A DNA stretch of 44,174 nucleotides from Patescibacteria group bacterium (GTDB taxonomy: Bacteria; Patescibacteriota; Minisyncoccia; RBG-13-40-8-A), in contig JAHJST010000025.1 in assembly GCA_018829905.1 (NCBI GenBank), positions 1-44,174 on the forward strand, given 5' to 3'. This document shows, piece by piece, positions 17,172-25,223 of the stretch. Position 1 is the first letter of the stretch, and the number at the start of each line of letters is the position of its first letter. Position numbers and translations under genes: made by a program. The notes under the pieces were generated by a model that saw only the letters and a program-made list of their open reading frames with translations, did no database searches and was not told where the DNA came from.

Positions 17172-17634
17172 TAAATTCTCTTTGTTTTTCTATTTCAAAT
17201 TCTCTTTTTTTAATTTTTTGTCTTTTATCTATTTCTCTTTTTCCTTTTCCAATACCAAATTCTAGTTTAATTAAGTTCTTCTTAGTATATATCTTAATTG
17301 GTATTAATGTCAATCCTTTTTGTTTTGATTTACCAATCAAAGATTGAATTTCTTTTTTCCTTAACAAAAGCTTTCTTGACCTATATTTATCATAATCATC
17401 AGGTGTGTTTTTCTCTTGATATGGAGAAATTAAAGAATTAATTAAAAAAGCTTCTTGATCTTTAATTACAACATATGATCCTTTTAAACTAATGTGGCCG
17501 GCTTTGATTGCTTTAACCTCATGGCCAAAAAGCTTTAAACCGGCCTCATAAGTTTCTAAAATTTCATAATCATAAAGCGCTTTTCTATTTTCTGCTAGTT
17601 TTTTTGCCTTCTGTTGCATCTTCATGCCATTCAT
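17161..17634 (-). CDS. smpB: SsrA-binding protein SmpB
   Basis: The 157-aa protein partner of tmRNA in trans-translation. It has the SmpB core AENRKALYDYEILETYEAG, GHEVKAIKAGHISLKGSYV and LISPYQ, then a basic C-terminal tail (KGKREIDKRQKIKKREFEIE) that mimics codon-anticodon pairing in the A site. Three in-frame ATGs lie at the start (residues 1, 4, 6). All give an overlap with the upstream membrane gene (up to 50 nt), because the conserved LAENRKA itself lies in the overlap. The TAG stop (17163-17161) is inside the tmRNA gene, so RNase P maturation of a joint transcript would remove the stop from the smpB message. Confidence 0.95.
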   Translation of the reverse strand: MNGMKMQQKAKKLAENRKALYDYEILETYEAGLKLFGHEVKAIKAGHISLKGSYVVIKDQEAFLINSLISPYQEKNTPDDYDKYRSRKLLLRKKEIQSLIGKSKQKGLTLIPIKIYTKKNLIKLEFGIGKGKREIDKRQKIKKREFEIEKQREFRGR

Positions 17635-17917
17635 CTAATTTTTTATCAATTACTTCATCAACTGTATCAATGATTTTCTTTACTTTCTCATGTACTCTTT
17701 CATCGCCAACTATTTTTCCAAAGATATGACTAGCAACAATTTTTTTTCTTTTTTTCTTTAAAGCAAAAATATATGCTGCTGAAACAATTAGTAATATTGG
17801 CCACCATTTCCAAATAGATGCGTCTAATATTCCAAGATTTGTTAATAATGCTACTACTCCAATAATTAGTATTATTGTTGCTAAAAAGCTGAAACAATAA
17901 TTTATATATGCCATCAT
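17585..17917 (-). CDS. small membrane protein, DUF5668/LiaI-like
   Basis: A 110-aa protein with two N-terminal hydrophobic helices (residues ~8-27 and 35-53) separated by GILDASIWKWWPILLI, the W-x-W-W-P-x-x-[IL] pattern of DUF5668/LiaF-LiaI transmembrane domains. A charged helical tail follows (KVKKIIDTVDEVIDKKLDEWHED). The function is unknown; relatives accompany envelope-stress systems. The last ~16 codons overlap the beginning of smpB in another frame, an unusually long overlap that includes conserved SmpB residues, so both frames appear real. Confidence 0.6.
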   Translation of the reverse strand: MMAYINYCFSFLATIILIIGVVALLTNLGILDASIWKWWPILLIVSAAYIFALKKKRKKIVASHIFGKIVGDERVHEKVKKIIDTVDEVIDKKLDEWHEDATEGKKTSRK

Positions 17918-17929
17918 AATTTAATAAAG

Positions 17930-18286
17930 TTACTTTCTAATAATACGACCTTTGTTTCTAATATACCATATAAAGCTCATTAATAAAATACCAATACTAT
18001 TTATTCCTACATCTTTTAATGCTCCGTGTCTTCCAAAAACAAAAGTTTGATGATATTCATCAGAAAAAGCATATAAAACAGCAATTATTATTGATAAAAT
18101 GATTGATTTATTACCAAATGCTCTTAAAAGTAAAAAGGTTAGAATAAAGTATTCTAACACATGAGCAATTTTACGAAGTAAAAAATCTTGTTCTAATCCT
18201 GATTCTAAGCTAGGAAGCGAAGAAAGAAGAAATATTATTCCTGCCCAGACAATGATTGGTAAATAAAATTTTAAAAATCTTTTCAC
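17930..18286 (-). CDS. VanZ family membrane protein
   Basis: A 118-aa membrane protein with four hydrophobic segments and the VanZ-like signature: IIFLLSSLPSL, KIAHVLEYFILTFLLLRA with the conserved His-Glu, and YAFSDEYHQTFVFGRHGALKDVGINS (ends YAFSDEYHQ and KDVGINS). VanZ-like proteins confer low-level teicoplanin resistance in enterococci; the general role is unknown. The frame extends to 18316, but I chose GTG 18286 because it directly follows the RelE-like toxin stop and aligns with the ATG of the duplicated fragment at 19028. The first 123 bp are duplicated at 18906-19028. Confidence 0.85.
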   Translation of the reverse strand: MKRFLKFYLPIIVWAGIIFLLSSLPSLESGLEQDFLLRKIAHVLEYFILTFLLLRAFGNKSIILSIIIAVLYAFSDEYHQTFVFGRHGALKDVGINSIGILLMSFIWYIRNKGRIIRK

Positions 18287-18287
18287 T

Positions 18288-18548
18288 TTAAAATTTGTAA
18301 ACAGAATGATCTCCAACAGAATGAAGCCATATTGTATTTTTATTTTTCAATTCAAATATTATTCTATATTTCTGATCAATAGAAAAAGCCCATAAACCAC
18401 TTAATTTACCAGAAAGCTTATGAGTTTTTAGGCTCTTATCAAATGGATTTTTTCTAAAAATATGTTCTTTTTCTTTAATCTTTTCTTTTATTTTTTTTGG
18501 AAGCTTTTTGTATTTTCTTTCAAATTTAACCGAATAATATATTTTCAT
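18288..18548 (-). CDS. RelE/ParE-superfamily toxin
   Basis: An 86-aa type II toxin-like protein. It has the family layout FERKYKKLPKKIKEKIKEK, a middle KTHKLSGKLSGLWAFSID (LxGxxxxxWxfxid) and a C-terminal KYRIIFELKNKNTIWLHSVG with GDHSVYKF at the end. The terminal H-S-x-Y resembles YafQ/YoeB-type mRNA interferases more than ParE gyrase inhibitors. It follows its antitoxin by 3 nt. The stop is immediately followed by the GTG of vanZ. The module occupies a 619-bp segment between two copies of the vanZ 5' end. Confidence 0.85.
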   Translation of the reverse strand: MKIYYSVKFERKYKKLPKKIKEKIKEKEHIFRKNPFDKSLKTHKLSGKLSGLWAFSIDQKYRIIFELKNKNTIWLHSVGDHSVYKF

Positions 18549-18551
18549 AAA

Positions 18552-18767
18552 TTAATCTAAGTCTTTAAAAGATTTTAAAACTTTGCCTTTTCCTAAAACA
18601 ATTTCTCTTCTGCTTTCTTCTATTTCTTTTAATAATTTTCTTTCCATCCAATCTCTTAATAAACTTCTAAAGAATTCGCTTTTTGTAGCATATTCTCCAG
18701 TTTTTACATTTTTTTCAACAACCTTGTTTAATTCAGCAGGCAATGATATATTTACAATTTTTCTCAT
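18552..18767 (-). CDS. ribbon-helix-helix antitoxin
   Basis: A 71-aa protein whose N-terminus MRKIVNISLPAELNKVVEK is a CopG/ParD-type ribbon-helix-helix DNA-binding domain with TGEYATKSEFFRSLLRDW as the second helix. The C-terminal charged segment (LLKEIEESRREIVLGKGKVL) would wrap the toxin. It is first in the operon behind a strong promoter with an inverted repeat just downstream of the -10, as expected for autoregulation by the RHH antitoxin and toxin complex. Confidence 0.88.
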   Translation of the reverse strand: MRKIVNISLPAELNKVVEKNVKTGEYATKSEFFRSLLRDWMERKLLKEIEESRREIVLGKGKVLKSFKDLD

Positions 18768-18771
18768 ATAT

Positions 18772-18830
18772 TTGTAATATTAATTATTACTTTGTATTAC
18801 AATATTATTATAGAAAAAATAGCTTGTCAA
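18772..18830 (-). promoter_or_regulatory. promoter and operator of the RHH/RelE-like module
   Basis: Minus strand: TTGACA (plus 18825-18830), 17-bp spacer, TAATAT (plus 18802-18807). An inverted repeat TTGTAATA (18772-18779) / TATTACAA (18795-18802) lies between the -10 and the antitoxin start, a good RHH operator candidate. Confidence 0.7.
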
Positions 18831-18902
18831 GTATATTAATATTTATTTTTCCCAATACCAATTTTACTTACAACTTTTCCTATCCTCCTTAAAAGGGCAT
18901 GC

Positions 18903-19028
18903 TTAAGCAATTTTACGAAGTAAAAAATCTTGTTCTAATCCTGATTCTAAATTAGGAATTGATGAAAGAAGAAATATTATTCCTGCCCAGATAATTATTG
19001 GTAAATAAAATTTTAAAAATCTTTTCAT
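18903..19028 (-). pseudogene. truncated duplicate of the vanZ 5' end
   Basis: Bases 18906-19028 repeat 18164-18286 (vanZ start) with 8 differences in 123. It reads ATG through 41 sense codons (ending FLLRKIA) and then TAA at 18905-18903. Its ATG overlaps the stop of the HEPN gene (ATGA), which suggests that HEPN-vanZ was the original gene order before the TA module separated the copies. Confidence 0.88.
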
Positions 19029-19459
19029 AACAATTTTTTCTGTGGATGTGTTTCATGAATCTTTTTTCTAATAATATCAATAAATTTTATTGCTATTTTT
19101 ATAGATTGTTCTGTTTCATATTGGCTTATAAAGCTTATATCTTCATAAATAAACTTGTTTCTTTTTTTTCGCATATCATCAAAAAGCCCTATTAATTCTT
19201 TATGCTTTTTATCTAATTTGTTTTCTATAAAATCTATAATCGCCACATAATGACCAGGTAATGATCTTGGTCTTTTCCCAAAACTAAGCATTAAGGCCAA
19301 GCTTGCTTTAATCATGGCTTCATATGCTGTTTGATAACTTAATTCTTGATCAATTAATAAAACTTTTTTAGAAGAATTTATTTTCTTTTGTGCGCCTTCT
19401 AAAAATCTTTCTATCTGTTCAAAATTTATATCCTGTTCTTTAAATTTTTTATTATTCAT
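19025..19459 (-). CDS. HEPN-domain protein (MNT/HEPN pair, copy 1)
   Basis: A 144-aa all-helical HEPN protein. LSYQTAYEAMIKASLALMLS and GKRPRSLPGHYVAIIDFIE are typical of HEPN proteins paired with minimal nucleotidyltransferases. The catalytic region reads MRKKRNKFIYED: the R-N is present, but the usual histidine of the RX4-6H motif is replaced by Tyr, as also in the second copy at 29754. In HepT/MntA systems the HEPN partner is an RNase toxin that is AMPylated by the MNT. It overlaps the MNT gene by 8 nt. Confidence 0.8.
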   Translation of the reverse strand: MNNKKFKEQDINFEQIERFLEGAQKKINSSKKVLLIDQELSYQTAYEAMIKASLALMLSFGKRPRSLPGHYVAIIDFIENKLDKKHKELIGLFDDMRKKRNKFIYEDISFISQYETEQSIKIAIKFIDIIRKKIHETHPQKKLL

Positions 19460-19997
19460 CTTTTAAAATAATTTTATTTTTTAAAACATTCATTAAAAAT
19501 GGATCTTTGTTTTTTGTCTTTTCGTTAAATTCTTTTAATGAATAAATTATATAATTTATTTCTCTATCTAGTGTTTTCTCAATTTCCCTAATTTTATTAG
19601 AAAATTCTTCTATTTTAGGACTTCCTATAATCAATATATCTATGTCACTTAATTTATCTGTTTTTTCTAAAACAAAAGAACCGAATAGAAAAGCTTTTTT
19701 AATTTTAGAAAAACTTTCTACCAAATTCTTTAATTTTCCTTGAATTCCAGTAGTTTTAAAAATTATGCTTTTTAATTCATTGTATAGTGGATATTGTTTT
19801 TCTATTTTAAAATATCTTTGATTTCCACGATAATGACTTTTAACAATTCCTTTTTCTTCTAATTTATTTAAATCTCTTTGAAAAACACCTGGTTTTTTAT
19901 TTAAAAAACTAGCAATTTCTCTAAAATAATATTCCTTCTCTTGATTTGAATAAAGAAGGCCTAAAATTAACATTTGATTTTTAGTAAAACTAATCAT
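19452..19997 (-). CDS. winged-helix MNT nucleotidyltransferase (copy 1)
   Basis: A 181-aa two-domain protein. Residues ~1-70 form a winged helix (EYYFREIASFLNKKPGVFQR, then LEEKGIVKSHYRGNQRYF). Residues ~90-181 form a minimal nucleotidyltransferase with GSF and SDIDILIIG (the GSx9-10DxD signature). In MntA-like antitoxins this domain adds AMP to the HEPN toxin; the fused HTH would allow autoregulation. It has a strong promoter with a palindrome downstream. Confidence 0.85.
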   Translation of the reverse strand: MISFTKNQMLILGLLYSNQEKEYYFREIASFLNKKPGVFQRDLNKLEEKGIVKSHYRGNQRYFKIEKQYPLYNELKSIIFKTTGIQGKLKNLVESFSKIKKAFLFGSFVLEKTDKLSDIDILIIGSPKIEEFSNKIREIEKTLDREINYIIYSLKEFNEKTKNKDPFLMNVLKNKIILKDE

Positions 19998-20005
19998 ATG
20001 CTATA

Positions 20006-20042
20006 TACATACAATTGTATGCTATTTAAATACACTTGTCAA
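20006..20042 (-). promoter_or_regulatory. promoter and palindromic operator of MNT/HEPN copy 1
   Basis: Minus strand: TTGACA (plus 20037-20042), 17-bp spacer, TACAAT (plus 20014-20019). The perfect 14-bp palindrome CATACAATTGTATG (plus 20008-20021) covers the -10. The -35 overlaps the end of the DedA-like gene. The same TTGACA-N17-TACAAT layout recurs at copy 2. Confidence 0.72.
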
Positions 20043-20716
20043 TTGTTATTATTCATCTTATTAATCGCCCTGCCTATTTTTCTAAAAAAAGCAAATTTAT
20101 GATCTTCTAAATTTTTAAAAAACTTTAATTTAGTAATCTTTCTCAACCAAGCAATTAAAACAATAGATATAATTATTAAAAAGATTATTACACCAATAGC
20201 CAATCCTTTAGCAATTTTTTGAGTAATATCACCAACTGCTTTATATCCCAATCCAAGAGAATAACCAATTATTAATACAGACAATATCCAAACAATAGAA
20301 GCAAAAAAAGTTGTAATAAGTACTGTTTTTTTCTTAATTTTTAAACTACCAGCAATCATTAAAACAAAAATACTTGTTCCAAGAGTAATTCTGCTAATAA
20401 ATATTGTTTTTACTACATGCTTTTCAAAATATTTTTCTATTTTTTCTAATATTTTTCTTGTTAAATGAAACTTTTTTATAAATTTATCTATAATATTTTT
20501 TCCACCAAAATATCCTAATAAATAAAAAAAGATTCCATTAATGTAATATCCAACAAAAAGAACAGCAAATAACCCAAAAAAATTAAAAAATCCAAATTTT
20601 AAAAGAACACCAGCAAGAACTAAAGTATAAGTGCCCTCAAATAGCGCACCAATAAAAGAAAATATATATCTATGTTCATATAAAAGACCAAGAATTGAAT
20701 TTACAAATAACTCCAT
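20039..20716 (-). CDS. DedA/VTT-family membrane protein
   Basis: A 225-aa polytopic protein with the VTT (SNARE-associated) layout: FIGALFEGTYTLVLAGVLLK (N-terminal re-entrant helix with Glu), LLGYFGGKNIIDKFIKKF near residue 67, then FISRITLGTSIFVLMIAGSLK carrying the conserved arginine. Members act in lipid-carrier recycling or membrane homeostasis. It lies 5 nt downstream of the EndoQ-like gene and may share its transcript with the O-antigen ligase-like gene, which would fit an undecaprenyl-linked envelope role. Confidence 0.82.
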   Translation of the reverse strand: MELFVNSILGLLYEHRYIFSFIGALFEGTYTLVLAGVLLKFGFFNFFGLFAVLFVGYYINGIFFYLLGYFGGKNIIDKFIKKFHLTRKILEKIEKYFEKHVVKTIFISRITLGTSIFVLMIAGSLKIKKKTVLITTFFASIVWILSVLIIGYSLGLGYKAVGDITQKIAKGLAIGVIIFLIIISIVLIAWLRKITKLKFFKNLEDHKFAFFRKIGRAINKMNNNN

Positions 20717-20721
20717 ATAAT

Positions 20722-23238
20722 TTAAAATAAAGTATCTTGCCCTCCATTTTTAATTCTTTTTTCATTTTCTTTAAAAACATTAATTTTACCAAATTCTCCA
20801 TCATATCCTGGTTGTATTGAAACTTTTCCTTTTCTAACCCTATCTATGCCATCTGCTATTTCTGGTAAACTAACAGAAGCTATTTTTTCCTTAGAAACAT
20901 TTAATAATATATTAAATTCTGTTTTAAAAGCTTTAATTAATGCCTTGTAATGAGTTTCTACTGTTTTTGTATTAGGACCAACATCTAAAGCATTCCCAAT
21001 TATTTCATCTAATGGAATTATATGTCTAAAAGGAATTGTATTTTTGTGCTTTTCTCCTAATTTTCTATCTGCTAACGCAAAAACTCTATTCATTACTCCG
21101 ATTGTTAATGGCTTTTTACACACAGGACATATATTGTTATGCTTGTCAGACTCTTCAGGACTTAATACTATATTACATTTTCTATGTCCATCCCAATGAT
21201 ATTTTCCTTCTTCTGGAAAAAACTCTAATGTTTCAATTAATTTTAATTCTTTTGACTCTCTTTTAATTGCCTGTTTAATTAGATTATATGATATTTTCTT
21301 TCCTTCAAAAATATTTGCTTCTCTACCGATCTTACGCGGACTGTGAGCATCTCCATTACTAATTAAAGTAATATTATCTAAAGAAGAATTGGCCCAGCTT
21401 GCTATAGGATCAGAACTTAATCCTGTTTCTATTGCAAAAATATCTTTTGAATATTCTTCAAAACATTCTTCTATTGAATCAAAGCCAGATTTAGAACCAA
21501 ATATACTAAACCATGGAGTATAACAATTATGAATTATAGCAAATTCTGCAGTATAAGAATTATCTTGTTTTACCTCTAAATTATATACATCACCCTTATA
21601 ACTACCTACTTCTATATCTCTAACAGGAATATAAATATATTTATTATCCATCCAACCATGTCTTCTTTTTAGTTTAGTGTTAAATTTTTTAAATTCAGGA
21701 GTTTTTAATAAATTAAAATCATCTTTTAAAAACGAAAGATTAGTCAAACAAAAAGAATTATAATTTGCAGTAATAATCCTATTCCCTATTTTAGACTTTT
21801 TACTATTAATTTTATCCATGTCTTGTTCTAAAATAGAAGGGATTATTCCCAATCTCAGTAAAATAATTTTCATTTGATTCATTAACGAACGAGATGAAGT
21901 TGCTCCAACATCACCACGCCACCATCCTATCAAAATTTCTTTTTGTTTTTCTAGTGGCAGGTCTAATATCCAACTAGGCAATTCTTTTGTAATTGCTGTT
22001 TTTTTATTAGAATCATTATAAAAATTATTTTTAAATATTTTTGATAAAATTTTTGAAAAATATATAATTTCTATGCTTTTAACTCCATCTCTACTATATT
22101 CCCTTGGCTCCAGATTAAAGCTTTTTTTCATTATTTTTTTTAGATCTTCAACATATTCTTCTTCGTTCTCATGAAAACAAAAAGAAATTGAATCTCGACT
22201 GTCGGTATATCCCTCTGACATATAATAACCTATCAATCTACAAAAATCTTTAGTAATTTCTATTTTATTTGGAATTAATTTTGCCCTTCCACCAAAACAA
22301 GAGATCTTGTTGTTGGTTATTTTAAATTCTTTTTTATTTAAAAAATCACTAAGTTTTATTTCTTTAATATCTTTAATTTTATCTAAAAATCTTGGGAATA
22401 TAAGAATATCACCTTTTTCAATATTTTTAGCTTGTATCCATTCTGGCTTATATTTTTTATATTCCTCATGCGTACATTTTCTATTGTCTTTGTACGCACA
22501 TATTGGCTTACAAACATTATGCGATACATTTAAACAGTCTTTATACGTCTTAATTGCATAGAATGGATGTTCAGAAGTGGTTTTTAATCCAAGTCTAAAA
22601 TAATATGGTCTAATATTATAAATCTTTCCATTATATTTTCTTTTATAAACCTCTTCTACTTTTCTCCACCTTCCTTTGTGTGTAAAAACTTTATCATTTT
22701 CAGAAACATTTTTAATTTTTTTCAATTTATTATTTACATGCAAATATGAATCGGGCAATAAACAATGAGCAGGAATAATCATACAATCTTTAGAAATTTT
22801 AAAAACAATTTTAGCTAACTCCTTAGCATCTAATCCTAATATTGGCCTACCATCTGATTTAATATTCCCTATCCAGCCTAAATGAGCATTTATTTTATCT
22901 ACAACATCAAACGAAGGAGCAAAAATTAAATTATGTATTTTTCTTACTTTACCTCCCTTGGAATAAATACTAGATATTTCTGCAGTTAAAATGAATCTTA
23001 AGTCTTTATCTATTCCATTCTTAATTTTAAATCTTTTCTTAATTTTATATAACCCTTTTTCAGCTGGTTCTAGTTTTGTTTTTAATTCTTTAAACCACAA
23101 AGGATGAGTAAAATCTCCTGTTCCTAAAATATCTATTCCTTTAATATTTGCCCATTTATCTAAATTTTCAACATCCATGTCTTTAGATGTTGCTCTTGAA
23201 TACTTAGAATGAATATGAAAATCAGCTATGTATTGCAT
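20722..23238 (-). CDS. Endonuclease Q-type PHP nuclease interrupted by an intein
   Basis: An 838-aa precursor. Removing the intein leaves 425 aa, the size of EndoQ. The N-terminus is a PHP domain (MQYIADFHIHSKYSRATSK, GTGDFTHPLW). Further marks are ILTAEISSIYSKGGKVRKIH, the spliced junction PAH-CYTPWFSIFGSKSGFDS and SNGDAHSPRKIGREAN. A Cys zinc region follows (C near KCNIVLSP, then CPVCKKPLTIGVMNRV). EndoQ nicks DNA 5' of uracil, hypoxanthine and other deaminated bases. The frame opens at 23256, but M at 23238 is the family-like start. It overlaps the upstream O-antigen ligase-like gene by 13 nt. These proteins are often misannotated as UvrD helicases; no helicase motifs are present. Confidence 0.85.
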   Translation of the reverse strand: MQYIADFHIHSKYSRATSKDMDVENLDKWANIKGIDILGTGDFTHPLWFKELKTKLEPAEKGLYKIKKRFKIKNGIDKDLRFILTAEISSIYSKGGKVRKIHNLIFAPSFDVVDKINAHLGWIGNIKSDGRPILGLDAKELAKIVFKISKDCMIIPAHCLLPDSYLHVNNKLKKIKNVSENDKVFTHKGRWRKVEEVYKRKYNGKIYNIRPYYFRLGLKTTSEHPFYAIKTYKDCLNVSHNVCKPICAYKDNRKCTHEEYKKYKPEWIQAKNIEKGDILIFPRFLDKIKDIKEIKLSDFLNKKEFKITNNKISCFGGRAKLIPNKIEITKDFCRLIGYYMSEGYTDSRDSISFCFHENEEEYVEDLKKIMKKSFNLEPREYSRDGVKSIEIIYFSKILSKIFKNNFYNDSNKKTAITKELPSWILDLPLEKQKEILIGWWRGDVGATSSRSLMNQMKIILLRLGIIPSILEQDMDKINSKKSKIGNRIITANYNSFCLTNLSFLKDDFNLLKTPEFKKFNTKLKRRHGWMDNKYIYIPVRDIEVGSYKGDVYNLEVKQDNSYTAEFAIIHNCYTPWFSIFGSKSGFDSIEECFEEYSKDIFAIETGLSSDPIASWANSSLDNITLISNGDAHSPRKIGREANIFEGKKISYNLIKQAIKRESKELKLIETLEFFPEEGKYHWDGHRKCNIVLSPEESDKHNNICPVCKKPLTIGVMNRVFALADRKLGEKHKNTIPFRHIIPLDEIIGNALDVGPNTKTVETHYKALIKAFKTEFNILLNVSKEKIASVSLPEIADGIDRVRKGKVSIQPGYDGEFGKINVFKENEKRIKNGGQDTLF
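21526..22764 (-). other. intein with LAGLIDADG-like endonuclease region in the EndoQ-like protein
   Basis: Residues 159-571 of the precursor (413 aa). The N-terminal splice junction is PAH|CLLPDSYLHV, with HINT block B as TTSEHPFYAI. The C-terminal blocks are GDVYNLEVKQDNSYTAEFAI then IHN|C, so Cys1, the terminal His-Asn and Cys+1 are all present and splicing should work. The centre holds two degenerate LAGLIDADG-type motifs, LIGYYMSEGYTD and EILIGWWRGDVGA, each with an acidic residue, so homing activity is possible. The insertion falls inside the conserved PAHxxTPWF motif of the PHP site. Confidence 0.9.
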
Positions 23239-24539
23239 AAACTTAAACCCAACCAAAACATTAATGCCCCAGAATTAAGCGTGTAAAAATAATGATCATT
23301 AAGACTAATAATTAAAAATCCTATTATTAAAAAAGCAAAACCAAGAGTTTTTGTTTTAATTAAAGTTTTTAAAACAAATATACCAATTAAAATTAAACCA
23401 ATAATTCCTAATTCTGTTGCTATTAATAAATATATATTATGCACTGGTTGATAAGCCCAATCAGGAATAGAATCATTATTTTTTAATTTTTCTAAGGTTG
23501 GTTCTATGCTTTTAATCATATTTACACCAGCTTTTAAATATACAGGATAATTTTGAGAATGAAAAACAAAATTTCCTATTCCTATCCCTATAACGGGCTT
23601 TTGTTTTATCATTTCAATGGCTATTTTATTATAGAAAAACCTTAAATCAACTGCTTCTTCATTTATTGATATTGTAAAAAATCTAGCTTTTAAATATGGA
23701 GATAGAATTAAAATAGATAATATTGAAATAATTAGAAAAACAAAAAACAAAGATATTAATTTTTTACTCAATTCTCTTCTCTCTTTATTATTGCCCATTT
23801 TTTTAATTACAAAAAATTTAATTAATAAATACAAAGGTACAAGAATTAAAAAAACTGTTAAGGATGTACGAGAAAATGTTAAAAACAAAGTAAAAATAAA
23901 AAGAGAAAAACCAATTAAATATATTTTCTTAAAATCAAATTTTAAAAAAAGAACTAAAAAACAAAAAATGCATAAAAGCATAAAACCAGCTAAAACATTT
24001 GGATGAGATAATGAACCATAAGCTCTTAATATTTTATCGTCATTAAATATAAAGCTAGCAACATTATATGCTCCTGGCTTTAAAACACCAGGTTCAATAA
24101 ATTTTAAACCCAAGCTAGATTGTTTAATAAATTGTAATATTCCTAAAACTGCTTGAAAAATTCCAGAGGAGAATATAATTAATAAAATATTCTTTAAATT
24201 TAAAAATTTAATATTTCTTACAATATATATGTATAAAAATGAATAAGATAATAATTTAATAAATCTAAAAACAGCTATTGATTGATTAGAAGAATAAAAA
24301 ATTGAAATAAAAGAAATAAATAAAAACAAAAACAAGAATATATCTTGTTTTTTAAATTTAATCCTTTTATTAATTATTGAAAATACAAATATACCAATTA
24401 AAATAATATCTGATAAATATAGAAAAAAATTATTCCATTCATTTGCTTGCCAATTAAATACATACCTTACTTGAAAAGGAATTAAGAAAATAAAAACATA
24501 AAAAAGAAATTTTTCTAATTTAATCATTAACTTAATCAT
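23226..24539 (-). CDS. O-antigen ligase/polymerase-like membrane protein
   Basis: A ~437-aa protein with about ten to twelve hydrophobic segments and the Wzy_C/WaaL pattern: a large loop (residues ~310-370) with VIGIGIGNFVFHSQNYP and, after it, PVHNIYLLIATELGIIGLI, where the conserved H-N-x-[YF] sits. Upstream, FLTFSRTSLTVFLILVPLYL carries the usual S-R. It probably joins or polymerises glycan on a lipid carrier. The frame opens at a TTG at 24563, but that start lies within the terminator stem-loop of the upstream unit, so ATG 24539 is preferred. Confidence 0.8.
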   Translation of the reverse strand: MIKLMIKLEKFLFYVFIFLIPFQVRYVFNWQANEWNNFFLYLSDIILIGIFVFSIINKRIKFKKQDIFLFLFLFISFISIFYSSNQSIAVFRFIKLLSYSFLYIYIVRNIKFLNLKNILLIIFSSGIFQAVLGILQFIKQSSLGLKFIEPGVLKPGAYNVASFIFNDDKILRAYGSLSHPNVLAGFMLLCIFCFLVLFLKFDFKKIYLIGFSLFIFTLFLTFSRTSLTVFLILVPLYLLIKFFVIKKMGNNKERRELSKKLISLFFVFLIISILSILILSPYLKARFFTISINEEAVDLRFFYNKIAIEMIKQKPVIGIGIGNFVFHSQNYPVYLKAGVNMIKSIEPTLEKLKNNDSIPDWAYQPVHNIYLLIATELGIIGLILIGIFVLKTLIKTKTLGFAFLIIGFLIISLNDHYFYTLNSGALMFWLGLSLCNT

Positions 24540-24540
24540 A

Positions 24541-24573
24541 CAAAATAAAAAAACAAACAGCAAAAACTGTTTG
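24541..24573 (-). terminator. terminator after the AbiEii-like gene
   Basis: CAAACAG (24554-24560) / CTGTTTG (24567-24573), a 7-bp stem with a 6-nt loop and a TTTTTTTATTTTG tail on the minus strand. The plus strand also has an ATTTTTATT run, so it could act both ways. A close relative is at 31850-31879. Confidence 0.75.
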
Positions 24574-24593
24574 ATTTTTATTAATAAGTATAT

Positions 24594-25223
24594 CTATTTT
24601 AATACATAATCTTTAACTTCTTTTATTATATAATTTTTAATACTTTGCCAATTAATGTTTGAGTTTAAAATTCTTATTTTTGATCTATTTTGCTTTGTTT
24701 CTGCATCTTTAAAATAAAGCAACGACCTTAAACACAAATACTCATTAAAGGTTTCTGGATATTTTTTCTTTGTAAATTCAAGAATTTTTTTTAAACTAAA
24801 TTTTTTAATTAAAAAATAAATATCTATAAAATCTCTTTTCGTTCCTCTCCCAATAATTGCTTCTACTTTCATTGCTGCAATATCCTTTATATTTGCTAAT
24901 AATAAAAGTTTATAATTATCAAAAGGACCAATTAAATTATAAGGATATTTAAAAAAAGATATATCTGTTATACCTATTTTAAACTCAAGAGTATTTTCAG
25001 AATAGATAGGCTCAGAAATATCTTTTGAAAATTCTTTTTTAAAATCAAGATAAAGTTTTTTTGAATCAAAATCTTTTTTTGAATAAAAATCAAAATCTTT
25101 AGATGTTCTATGGCCTAATTGTAAGGCCAATGCTGTTCCACCGGCTAAATAAAAATTATTCTTTAAAAATTCCATTTTTTTAATTATCTTTTTTTGATTC
25201 TGATTTAAAATTTCATCTTTCAT
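24594..25223 (-). CDS. AbiEii/DUF1814-type nucleotidyltransferase toxin
   Basis: A 209-aa protein with the full AbiEii-type core: LAGGTALALQLGHRTSKDFDFY (motif I-II; GGTAL then SxDxD), and later DIAAMKVEAIIGRGTKRDFIDIYFLI (the AxK and R-D-x-x-D-x-Y motif). Enzymes of this group transfer nucleotides, for example to tRNA acceptor ends in MenT-type toxins. It overlaps the upstream DUF6922-like gene by 4 nt, the arrangement expected for antitoxin then toxin, and is followed by a strong terminator. Confidence 0.87.
   Translation of the reverse strand: MKDEILNQNQKKIIKKMEFLKNNFYLAGGTALALQLGHRTSKDFDFYSKKDFDSKKLYLDFKKEFSKDISEPIYSENTLEFKIGITDISFFKYPYNLIGPFDNYKLLLLANIKDIAAMKVEAIIGRGTKRDFIDIYFLIKKFSLKKILEFTKKKYPETFNEYLCLRSLLYFKDAETKQNRSKIRILNSNINWQSIKNYIIKEVKDYVLK

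Noticed and set aside
20722-23238. UvrD-type helicase (a common label for this family)
   Set aside because: No Walker motifs or helicase motifs; PHP residues and the zinc region match Endonuclease Q.
24540-24563. Upstream TTG start for the O-antigen ligase-like gene
   Set aside because: The extra codons are the stem and T-tail of a terminator hairpin.
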